Assembly (NCBI GenBank): GCA_946616835.1
Contig: CAMOJK010000004.1
Coordinates: 1 to 64,000 of the forward strand
Source of the DNA: an uncultured Lachnospiraceae bacterium
Lineage (GTDB): Bacteria > Bacillota > Clostridia > Lachnospirales > Lachnospiraceae
DNA: 64,000 nt
Reading direction: 5' to 3'
The translations under genes and the position numbers were made by a program. A model generated the notes under the pieces. That model was not told where the DNA came from. It did no database searches and was given only the letters and a program-made list of their open reading frames with translations. Positions 39,943 to 48,315 of this stretch are shown in pieces (within the stretch, counting starts at the first letter, position 1; every line of letters starts with the position of its first letter).

Positions 39943-41838
39943 TTATAACTCAGGTTCAACATATGACTCTTCAGGGCTGTAATATGTGTTAATAGCATTT
40001 TTTGTTATAGTGCAAACCACCATATCAAGAAAGCCCTTCTTATCAGGAACAGTCACTTCATACATGCTGTTATCACGGACATTCCACAGAATTCCTTTTT
40101 CAAATCCCGTCGCAACTACATATGTGGCACACTGGAGGAAATGCTCATGAGATAAATCAGCAACAAACCTGGGAACAAACACCGTATTATCCTTAATTAC
40201 ATCCACCATTCCTACAGCACTGAAAAGCCGGTCTCCGGATTCTTTTCCGGCAAAGTCAATAATGCATGGAACCTGTACATCTTCTGTGCCATCAAATACG
40301 GTAAGAAGCCTGTCATGTAATGCTTTTCTTTCCGGAGTACTGACAAAGGGAACCTCAACCTGATTACGATACCTGTTCTGACCGGTCTGCAGGGATGTCA
40401 TAAAAAGGATTTTCTTTTCAAGGTCTGAATTCTTAACATCATCCGTGTAAAGGAAACTCTTGTCCCTGTCAATGTTCATATGGAATTCTATGGTTTTATC
40501 TATGACATAATTATGAAAGAAAGACGCATTCTGATAGATGGCTATGCAGGGAGACAGATCTATAAGACCGTCCTTGTTTTCAATATCTATAGGAGACATA
40601 TCATCCCGAACAATCTTATTGGTACCGATAAGTTTAAAGCATCTCTCGATATCCTCTTTATACTTAAAGCTAAACATCCCGGATATGTTCATGTCGTCAA
40701 AATGCATATTTCTGCCTCTCGGTGTTGAGAGGGTTCTTTCGGACAGCATAGCATCTTCGGTTTTTACGAATATGACCAGCTCTTTCCCACGGCTTGCAGC
40801 TACACAGAAGATGTTGCGGAGTATCTCGTATGACTGCATGGGCTTTCCGAGACGGATGGACCAGTAACTTTCAGTGAAATCAAATACTATGACTATCTTT
40901 CTCTCAAGACCTTTGCAGCCGTCATAAGTGGTAAAAATCGCTGTCCTTTTTGAAGGTTTTGTTGCCCCAAGCGAATCACTGTCCTGTATTTTTGCATATA
41001 CGGACTTCTTATTGTACTTTTCAGGATATTTCTGCTCCAGAACATTAAGAGTCTCAGCCATGGTTCCTGTACTGGCACCAATACAAAGTATATCCCCGGG
41101 TTTCTGCTCTGCAAGGAAATCAACAACATCCTTTTTTGACATATAGTTTACCTTACAGTCCGGGTTAACCCCTGCGATATCTTTATTCCATATGCGACCA
41201 AGCTTAGAGGCAAGCCCCGGAGACAACCTGAAGCAATTCGTAAATTCCAGCTCGATATGATCCCCGAGATAATCTTTAATAAAATCCTCTACATCAAGCG
41301 TTGTCTTATCATAGATTTTCTGAGCCATATCACCTACGGCAATGATCTGGATGTTAGGATTAGCTTCCTTGATCATCATAAGCATCTTAGCGTGCTCAAG
41401 CTCTATGTCCTGATACTCATCAATTATAAGCACATCATAATGAGGGATACCGGGTTTGCTATTTATAAAGGTCTGTATCAGGTCAGACATGCTGGAGTAT
41501 ATCCCGTTACGGCAGAGTATATAGGAGGCGAATCCATGATAATTTGTTACCGTTACACCCTTCCTTTTTATTTTTGATCTTGCATCCACTTTAAGAAGCT
41601 TGTTATATGTCAGGTACAGAATCTTAACACCCTCGTCAAACGCATCACATAAACGCTGTATAGCTGTAGTTTTCCCACTGCCTATGCATGCATTAACAAG
41701 GATGCAAAAACCCAGTAAAGCTTTTGCTATGAAGAGTTTCTGCTCATCTGAAAGAGTGAATGTCTTTTTAGGGGTTGCTTTCTTTCTCTTTTTCTTGTCT
41801 TCGTTCTTTTCTTTGATGATTAAATCATTATTACGCAC
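39943..41838 (-). CDS. SF1 (UvrD/PcrA-like) helicase with C-terminal PD-(D/E)XK-like region
   Basis: ACIGSGKTTAIQRL, LIIDEYQDIELEHAKML, AVGDMAQKIYD, CFRLSPGLA, FTTYDGCKGLERKIVIVFD, CVAASRGKELVIFV; C-term VPCIIDFAGK..VGMVDVIKDNTVFVPRF..LSHEHFLQCATYVVATGFEKGILWNVR. Confidence 0.85.
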   Translation of the reverse strand: MRNNDLIIKEKNEDKKKRKKATPKKTFTLSDEQKLFIAKALLGFCILVNACIGSGKTTAIQRLCDAFDEGVKILYLTYNKLLKVDARSKIKRKGVTVTNYHGFASYILCRNGIYSSMSDLIQTFINSKPGIPHYDVLIIDEYQDIELEHAKMLMMIKEANPNIQIIAVGDMAQKIYDKTTLDVEDFIKDYLGDHIELEFTNCFRLSPGLASKLGRIWNKDIAGVNPDCKVNYMSKKDVVDFLAEQKPGDILCIGASTGTMAETLNVLEQKYPEKYNKKSVYAKIQDSDSLGATKPSKRTAIFTTYDGCKGLERKIVIVFDFTESYWSIRLGKPMQSYEILRNIFCVAASRGKELVIFVKTEDAMLSERTLSTPRGRNMHFDDMNISGMFSFKYKEDIERCFKLIGTNKIVRDDMSPIDIENKDGLIDLSPCIAIYQNASFFHNYVIDKTIEFHMNIDRDKSFLYTDDVKNSDLEKKILFMTSLQTGQNRYRNQVEVPFVSTPERKALHDRLLTVFDGTEDVQVPCIIDFAGKESGDRLFSAVGMVDVIKDNTVFVPRFVADLSHEHFLQCATYVVATGFEKGILWNVRDNSMYEVTVPDKKGFLDMVVCTITKNAINTYYSPEESYVEPEL

Positions 41839-42409
41839 AGCTTCTTTCTCCTTTCATTTTTTCTACATCATTGATTTTGCGATTATCTATAATGGTGCCG
41901 TCTTCCAGGATAAGACAGTAATCGCCGGACTCTATAAGATTGATCATTTTACGGATGAACTGTACAGATACAAGGTTACATACTGCTGCTCCGTGTATAG
42001 GAGTTATTGAAATCGGCTCTACAGGAAGCTGGTAGTCATCCGGATTATCTATAGGAAGCCGATAAGTCCGTTTTTCGGAAAGCACATAGTAAAGATAATA
42101 TATATAGGCTATGTTGCCTTCTTTATTAAAAACAGGCTTCTTATGAATACAAGTCGGCTCCATAAGAGATAAGAATATTTTTTTGTAATCGTAGTAAAGC
42201 TCTTCTTTTTCTAAAAACTGCTTTATGAGCTTACTTGAGTCTGTACGCTTGCCATCCCATATGTATTCTTTTTTCTTAAGCCAGGGATAAGTGTTACGAA
42301 GCCTGTAATTTACTGCTCTGCGGCTGGCACTATACAAACAGCTTGCAAGCATGTCCCAGGTTATAACATGATCTTTTAAGTGGTTTTTATAGATGTTAGA
42401 TGTAATCAT
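41831..42409 (-). CDS. Hypothetical mobile-element protein
   Basis: 192-aa ORF overlapping the helicase start by 8 nt. Confidence 0.6.
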   Translation of the reverse strand: MITSNIYKNHLKDHVITWDMLASCLYSASRRAVNYRLRNTYPWLKKKEYIWDGKRTDSSKLIKQFLEKEELYYDYKKIFLSLMEPTCIHKKPVFNKEGNIAYIYYLYYVLSEKRTYRLPIDNPDDYQLPVEPISITPIHGAAVCNLVSVQFIRKMINLIESGDYCLILEDGTIIDNRKINDVEKMKGERSCA

Positions 42410-42801
42410 TTTTCTAAATCCTCCTTAGTGCTACAGTTTTTTTCTCTTTTTTCAAGGATGCCTTCAAAACCTGTGATCAGCTTCTTTATATCAGCCAAGG
42501 TAAAGCTGTCAGCCTCATCACAGTACAGATTATCGGATGCATAAACATAGTGACAGGTTTCTCTGTAGTCACGGCTGTAATGTACTGTAAGACTCTTCAT
42601 CCTGACATGAATGCATATGTTGCGACACTCTTCATGGAATCTTCTTTCGCTTGCACGCTCGCCCGGATGCCAAAAATACATTTTTTTCGTCAGTTCACGC
42701 TCCTCTTCAATGCTTTCCAGGAGATCTTTATAGCTCTTAAGCTTTTCTGTACTCATTCTTTTGTTTGCCTCAATAATGGCTGTAATCTGATCTTTTTTCA
42801 T
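42406..42801 (-). CDS. Hypothetical mobile-element protein
   Basis: Likely start MKKDQITAIIEANKRM at 42801; overlaps downstream gene by 4 nt. Confidence 0.55.
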   Translation of the reverse strand: MKKDQITAIIEANKRMSTEKLKSYKDLLESIEEERELTKKMYFWHPGERASERRFHEECRNICIHVRMKSLTVHYSRDYRETCHYVYASDNLYCDEADSFTLADIKKLITGFEGILEKREKNCSTKEDLEK

Positions 42802-42805
42802 AATG

Positions 42806-43366
42806 TCACTCTTTCTCCGGCTGTGAGCTACCGGTGCTTTTGTTAGTGGATATAGTTTTTTTATCTTCAATCAGGTGAGATATAGGAAACGATTCATAGA
42901 AAGGATCCCACTGAGCATGTATAAAACGGTCAAATTCCCTTGATGAAGGAGGATTATGCTCTAAATTCTCTGCCATCCGATACAATATTCTCTTAGGAAC
43001 CGGTTTACTTCTGTCATTACGAGCATAGTTCCTCTTCAGGCATACATCTATCGGTGTATCCATGTAGACACCGATAATCTCTTCCGCACCAAGATCACGA
43101 AGACGCTGTATATATTTCCTGCGAGAAGCGGTATTAGTAGCATCAAATACCACATTTTTTCCTTCCTGAAGCAGTTTTCCTATTCTATCGAAGGCGATAC
43201 TAAATACCTTGTCGCCATCGCCCTGAATGGAGACATCCCCATAAAGTTCCTTTCTGATGTCATTCGGACAGACTATTTCTAAATTGAAATCTTTTGTAAG
43301 TTCCTTCGCCTTAGTTGATTTTCCGCTTGCAGGTATTCCAATCATCATAATTACAGTGTTTTTCAT
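42806..43366 (-). CDS. P-loop kinase (polynucleotide-kinase/AAA_33-like)
   Basis: MMIGIPASGKSTKAKEL, VVFDATNTASRRKYIQRL, GVYMDTPIDVCLKRNYARNDR. Confidence 0.85.
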   Translation of the reverse strand: MKNTVIMMIGIPASGKSTKAKELTKDFNLEIVCPNDIRKELYGDVSIQGDGDKVFSIAFDRIGKLLQEGKNVVFDATNTASRRKYIQRLRDLGAEEIIGVYMDTPIDVCLKRNYARNDRSKPVPKRILYRMAENLEHNPPSSREFDRFIHAQWDPFYESFPISHLIEDKKTISTNKSTGSSQPEKE

Positions 43367-43450
43367 TTTTTTTCTCCTTTTTATTGCTGATATAATTGTT
43401 TGCTGTCCGGATATTTAACCTCCTACTACAATCCGGTTTTCATTTATTTT

Positions 43451-44122
43451 TTATGCTCTTTCTTCATTCACCTGATACGGTTCAGTGGTGAGGGCATCCT
43501 CAACACTCCAGCCGTTACGAAGCCTTACCCTATAGGTTGTATTATTGACCCCGTAGTGACGGCACATGGCTTTTATGGAGTCAAAACTATTGCCGAGGTG
43601 ATCAGTGCATTTCTTTGCAGGTATATGCACAGGTGTTGAAGCAGGCATAGTCAAAGCATCTTCCAGACTCATTCCACGAAGCCTCCTCTGCTTAAAGGTG
43701 CTTCTGTCTATTCCATAGTGGCGGCACATCTCTTTTTCGGAAACGAAAACATTCCCCTTATGATCAGTGCTGCTCTTAGGTGAGGCGTAGTTGATGTCAA
43801 CTACAGGAGTTGTCAGTGCCTCTTCTACGCTGTAACCACGCCGAATCCTGTCCCTAAGGGTGTTGTAGGGAATCCCGTAATGCTTAGCCATCTCTGCTTC
43901 TGATACAAAGTGGTTGCCGATATGATCTTCACAGGGCTTAGAGGTACTTTTTACCCCAACACCGGTAAGGCATTCTTCAAGCGAGTAACCGGCTTTTCTT
44001 CTCTGGCAAAATAATTTACAAGTAATCCCATAGTGCTCAGCCATCTCTGTAATAGAATCAAAAAGCTGACCCTTGTGATCTCTACAGCGATTCCGTGAAT
44101 ACTTCTTTACAAATTTACGCAT
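43451..44122 (-). CDS. Protein of four ~50-aa HTH-like repeats
   Basis: Repeats: RDHKGQLFDSITEMAEHYGI..SLEECLT; EDHIGNHFVSEAEMAKHYGI..SVEEALT; TDHKGNVFVSEKEMCRHYGI..SLEDALT; TDHLGNSFDSIKAMCRHYGV..SVEDALT. Confidence 0.85.
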   Translation of the reverse strand: MRKFVKKYSRNRCRDHKGQLFDSITEMAEHYGITCKLFCQRRKAGYSLEECLTGVGVKSTSKPCEDHIGNHFVSEAEMAKHYGIPYNTLRDRIRRGYSVEEALTTPVVDINYASPKSSTDHKGNVFVSEKEMCRHYGIDRSTFKQRRLRGMSLEDALTMPASTPVHIPAKKCTDHLGNSFDSIKAMCRHYGVNNTTYRVRLRNGWSVEDALTTEPYQVNEERA

Positions 44123-44151
44123 GTCTTTTTCCTCCTTTGTTATTGTTTTTT

Positions 44152-44355
44152 AGACAATTCCCCATGTATATGAGGATGGGCTGAACATATTGTCAGCCAG
44201 CTGTTTTTTAGGATAATCCCCCGTATAGGAGGTATCTGCTAATAGGCTTTTTGATAACCCCATGTATATGAGGATGGGGCTGAGCAGATTATCTGTCAGC
44301 TTTAATTTTGGATAATCCCCCTGAAAAAAGGGGGTACCCTATTAGCAGATAACAC
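44152..44355 (-). repeat. Duplicated leader (~98-bp period) with four hairpins and a 14-bp inverted repeat
   Basis: Identical 21-mer CCCCATGTATATGAGGATGGG at 44160-44180 and 44258-44278; IR TATCTGCTAATAGG (44233-44246)/CCTATTAGCAGATA (44338-44351). Confidence 0.85.
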
Positions 44356-44359
44356 CACA

Positions 44360-44746
44360 TTACTCTTCGGGCTCTCCGAACAGTTCCACATATGTATCGT
44401 AGTAGCTGTTGTTTTCAACCCATTCTTTTGCTTCATCAATCGTAAGAGGTGTGATCTTATGACTTCCGGATAAGGTGTTATTGTCACAGCGTATGCCATA
44501 TTTAGACAACGGACCGCCTTCTCCGGCTAAGAAGAATTCTCCAGTCTTCTTCTTATACAGTTCCTCTTCCATCCATCTAAAGTTTGACTGGGGTAAGTTA
44601 TTCCCAGTTTCGTCAATAAAATCTGCTGTGTCTGTATCGTACTTCTTGCCATTGATTATTCTTCTCATAAGTATTTCCTCCATAATTTTTAATTTGTTTG
44701 ATATAAAACGGTAAAGCTGATTACAGTACTCTATGTTGCTAACCAT
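44360..44746 (-). CDS. Small conserved mobile-element protein
   Basis: Core MRRIINGKKYDTDTADFIDETGNN..FRWMEEELYKKKTGEFFLAGEGGPLSKYG; internal start near 44668 likely. Confidence 0.7.
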   Translation of the reverse strand: MVSNIEYCNQLYRFISNKLKIMEEILMRRIINGKKYDTDTADFIDETGNNLPQSNFRWMEEELYKKKTGEFFLAGEGGPLSKYGIRCDNNTLSGSHKITPLTIDEAKEWVENNSYYDTYVELFGEPEE

Positions 44747-44886
44747 ATTCAGTTGAGTACAAGTTCACTCTGAAGTTGTCTACGCTGGTATTCATACCTT
44801 TTTACCTCCCTGTCTGTAACTACTTTGGGGACAATCCCTTGTACTAAATGTATGTACAAGGGTGCCCCTGCTGGCAGACATTTGGT

Positions 44887-45093
44887 TCACGGCTCAAATT
44901 CATCTATGCTGTAGGCATCTGCTATTACTACTGCACCAAATAAGCAATCTAAGGCTGATTCGGATCCAGGTCCTAATTTTGCCTGCATGTTACTGCGTAT
45001 GGACTCTTCCATTTCATAGCTGGGAATCCGTAACCTTTTAGTACCTCCAACCATAAGTGTCTTAGGTTCATTTGAATTTGTAATATTGTCCAT
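44887..45093 (-). CDS. Small hypothetical protein
   Basis: 68-aa ORF co-oriented in the element. Confidence 0.5.
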   Translation of the reverse strand: MDNITNSNEPKTLMVGGTKRLRIPSYEMEESIRSNMQAKLGPGSESALDCLFGAVVIADAYSIDEFEP

Positions 45094-45236
45094 TTTTTTT
45101 CCTCCCGAAAATTGTGTTTTTAATACTGTGGCAACAGTCAGTCTTTTTTCTGTTATCCTCAGGAGGAGGTCTTATATGTGCCTTTTTCATAGTCTGTAAT
45201 CTCCTTTACAAATCTTTTGCTCAGTGATGTTACTTT

Positions 45237-46355
45237 TTAAATCAGCTTCTTTATGTCATAGAGAGCTGCATGAGTATCAAAAAATCCATCCATCATTTCA
45301 GCCAGTTCCTCGGTTTCGATATCAAGGTAAGCTTCAGTTGTCTTTATGCTCTTATGCCCCAGAGCCTTTGATATCATCTCTATGGACCATCCAGCCTTTC
45401 TGCGTTCATTTGCAAAATAATGCCTGAACATGTGTGCCGTAGCTTTTATGCCAGTCTTTTTATGCAGTCTCGTAAAAAGTGCATATACAGCTTCATATGT
45501 AAGCGGTGTATCTGTATCCTCGCTTAAAAACAGGTAGGTCGATTTTTTAATCCGCTTTCTGTTTTCAGATATATAGATCTTTAATAGATCCATAGCTGAG
45601 TCACTTATACTCCCACTCCTCTCTTCAGAGTTTTTTGCCCTGGCTTCATTTTCGTTATCAGTACGGCTGCGAACGCTGACTGCTTTCTTTTCAAAATCAA
45701 TGTCTTTTGCATACCTTAGTCCCAGCAGCTCTCCTATCCTGAAGCCGGTTTCAGCTAAAAGAAGCAGCAGGAGCTTGTCCCGGACCGAATCCGTACCGTC
45801 AATCAATGTCTTTATCTGGCTCTCGTATACGGACTTCCCCCTGCTCTGTTCTTTTCTTAGATACCCGGCAAACCTGTGGATACCTCGTGACAGCCTTACC
45901 CCGCCATGCCCTCCGTATGATAAGGATCCTTCTTCCAGTACTTTTATCCCTCCCCTAACCTCATGGGTTCTTTCTATATATAAGAAGAAACCGAACACAT
46001 GCTGCAGATAGCTGTTACAGGTCTTATTTGAAGGTAATTTTTCCCTTTCTGTATGGTTTCCGCTTTTTACCCAGTTCAGGAAACCTACAAAATGGTCAAA
46101 CTGCTCGTCATACCTCATCCCCATAACGCTGTTTATATCCAGACCTTCTTCTGAGAGGTAGTTGAGGTAGTACTTTATACCGTGGGCGATACCTCTTAAG
46201 GTATTCGGAGACTCATGACGGTTCATCAGGTACTTCAAGTACTCCGTAGGCTCCTCAATCATCCTCTGAGTATCGGAGTCAACGATACAGTAAAGAAAAT
46301 GGGCACGATATTTAATTTTTCTGATTTCGTATGCCTTTTTCTGCATCTTTGACAT
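45237..46355 (-). CDS. Tyrosine recombinase (Tn554 TnpA-like, 372 aa)
   Basis: ETGFRIGELLGLRYAKDIDF, ATAHMFRHYFANERRKAGWSIEMISKALGHKSIKTTEAYLDI. Confidence 0.92.
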   Translation of the reverse strand: MSKMQKKAYEIRKIKYRAHFLYCIVDSDTQRMIEEPTEYLKYLMNRHESPNTLRGIAHGIKYYLNYLSEEGLDINSVMGMRYDEQFDHFVGFLNWVKSGNHTEREKLPSNKTCNSYLQHVFGFFLYIERTHEVRGGIKVLEEGSLSYGGHGGVRLSRGIHRFAGYLRKEQSRGKSVYESQIKTLIDGTDSVRDKLLLLLLAETGFRIGELLGLRYAKDIDFEKKAVSVRSRTDNENEARAKNSEERSGSISDSAMDLLKIYISENRKRIKKSTYLFLSEDTDTPLTYEAVYALFTRLHKKTGIKATAHMFRHYFANERRKAGWSIEMISKALGHKSIKTTEAYLDIETEELAEMMDGFFDTHAALYDIKKLI

Positions 46356-46410
46356 CCTTTTTTCAAATATTACTATTAGTTAATTTCTTCTTCGTTTTTA
46401 TCCTATGTTC

Positions 46411-46815
46411 ATATATGAAAAATAAAAAATAACCGTATTTTTTAATTATTTTTACCTCGCTTCGTCCTGCCAATATTTATTATTAACGAATTCTTTTATA
46501 TATATATTATTAATACTCATATATTTATGTTATTTATCTATGTATATATGAAAAATAAACTTTTTTTCTTTAAATTTTATTCTTTTCTATTCGATCCAGC
46601 ATTTTTACACTTATCCTTTTGATGTATTATCATTACCACCTGAATCCTTATGTTTTTTTCCAACATATATATGAAAAATAAAAATTAACCGAAAATATTT
46701 ACTTTTTTGTTTCCAATTCGCTCTCCTATATTGATTTTTAGCAGCAAACCTATTACAATATCATTAGTTCACATATACTTTTGAACTTTTTATACATATA
46801 TATGAAAAAATAAAA
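46411..46815. repeat. Four spaced direct repeats ATATATGAAAAATAAA
   Basis: Copies at 46411, 46544, 46667, 46798 (spacings 133, 123, 131), the last with one extra A. Confidence 0.85.
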
Positions 46816-46838
46816 AAAACTTTTTTTAAGGAGTTTTT

Positions 46839-47585
46839 ATGAGCAAATCGGCAAGAAAAGATCATGAATTTGATATAGAAAGATTTAACGAGCTTTTTTT
46901 AAAAGCCAAGGGCGAGAGAAACCAGACTGCGTTCGCCAATGATAGCGGTCTTTCTGTAGCATATATATGTAAGCAGCTCAGCGGAAAGCAGACTACCCCC
47001 CCTATCCCATCAACGATTAGGAAGATTGCTGCGGCAGCATGTAACGGTGTAACTTATGCGGATCTGCTGGATGCGGCAGGATATGACCCGGCTAAATATG
47101 TTACTTTGAATCCGGTTTCATCAGAAAACCCGAAAAATCCAGAAAAAAAAGAAAAAATAGCCCGTGCGATAGTATTTTCAGCTCTGTCAGAGGGAAACTT
47201 TGAGTGGAGCTTCTTCAATTCCCAAAATAATACAGGTATTCTTCCCGCTGATATGGTGGTTGAAATTAAAAATTCTTCAATTAATCAGTGGAATTTCCAC
47301 CTTATCTCGGATACGGAGGGGTGCTTATCAGAAAAAGACAGTTTTAAAACAAGGATGTATATGTACTACGGCTATCTTGCAACCATGGCAGCTCCTTCCC
47401 ATGTAAAGTACTCATTTATTACGGACTCAAACGAGGTTTTTGAAAAAATAAAGGCTTTATCACCCCGGTCTCTTGCCGCAGTTGTATCCGTGATACTTAT
47501 AGATATGGATAACCTATCGATTCTGAAAGAGGAAAATATATCCGGAGCATCAAATATTAATGCTCCTGCACTGATAAAAGAATAA
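46839..47585 (+). CDS. XRE-like HTH regulator with C-terminal domain of unknown function
   Basis: QTAFANDSGLSVAYICKQLSGKQTTPPIPSTIRKIAAAACNGVTYADLLDAAGY. Confidence 0.75.
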   Translation: MSKSARKDHEFDIERFNELFLKAKGERNQTAFANDSGLSVAYICKQLSGKQTTPPIPSTIRKIAAAACNGVTYADLLDAAGYDPAKYVTLNPVSSENPKNPEKKEKIARAIVFSALSEGNFEWSFFNSQNNTGILPADMVVEIKNSSINQWNFHLISDTEGCLSEKDSFKTRMYMYYGYLATMAAPSHVKYSFITDSNEVFEKIKALSPRSLAAVVSVILIDMDNLSILKEENISGASNINAPALIKE

Positions 47586-47623
47586 TATAAGTAATAATAT
47601 AAATATATTATATATATTTTATG

Positions 47624-47653
47624 GACTTCCTAAATTTTAGGGGGTCTTTTTTT
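47624..47653 (+). terminator. Rho-independent terminator
   Basis: GACTTCCTAAA..TTTAGGGGGTC followed by TTTTTTT. Confidence 0.75.
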
Positions 47654-47724
47654 GTTGTTTTTTCATATATAAACAGGTGTTCATGTGAACATCAATTAAA
47701 TAAAAGAAAAGGAGAAAATGGAGT

Positions 47725-48249
47725 ATGAGTGAAAAAAATGAAGTAGAAACAAAAACAAAGCCGTTGAAAAAGAAAGATACTAACCTCAATGAGTACAGCA
47801 AGTCACAGTTAATCGAGATGGTCAATACAACAAGCACCGGAAACTTTGACGGCAAGTATCCTGAGGCAACTTTTACCCGGTCTCAGGCATGGGCTGAGCT
47901 CGTAAGTAAGTACCATCTTTACCACATGAATGGGTGCATTCTTCCGGTTCCTATGTCCGGCACTGATCTCTACAGTCTCGTTGAAAAGCACTGTGGATCT
48001 GCGGCAGATAAAAAAGATTCCAAAAAAGATGTACATACGGGTGCTAAGCGTAAGATATCCTGCAACATAACATGCGAGTCACATAAAAAATCTTTTACGA
48101 TTTTCACAGAGACATATAAGAAATGGACGGATTTCATAAAAAAGTACAACATAAAAAAGCAGTATATTCAGGCTTACTTAAGCATGGCAATCGAGCTTTT
48201 TATAGATATGTATGAGAACGATGAAATTGAAATGGACACCAAAATGTAA
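47725..48249 (+). CDS. Hypothetical, candidate relaxosome/DNA-binding accessory protein
   Basis: Lys-rich 174-aa ORF immediately upstream of the relaxase, same strand. Confidence 0.6.
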   Translation: MSEKNEVETKTKPLKKKDTNLNEYSKSQLIEMVNTTSTGNFDGKYPEATFTRSQAWAELVSKYHLYHMNGCILPVPMSGTDLYSLVEKHCGSAADKKDSKKDVHTGAKRKISCNITCESHKKSFTIFTETYKKWTDFIKKYNIKKQYIQAYLSMAIELFIDMYENDEIEMDTKM

Positions 48250-48258
48250 CGAAAACGC

Positions 48259-48287
48259 CGGACATCTACTTTAAAGATAGATGTTCG
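48259..48287 (+). other. Candidate oriT-associated hairpin
   Basis: CGGACATCTA (48259-48268) / TAGATGTTCG (48278-48287), 28 bp before the relaxase start; no T run. Confidence 0.35.
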
Positions 48288-48315
48288 ACATCAAACACAG
48301 AAAGAGAAAAAAATT

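Noticed and set aside
44152-44355. Possible CRISPR array (repeats with short palindromes)
   Set aside because: Only two long units, spacers are themselves related, no cas genes; fits a duplicated hairpin leader better
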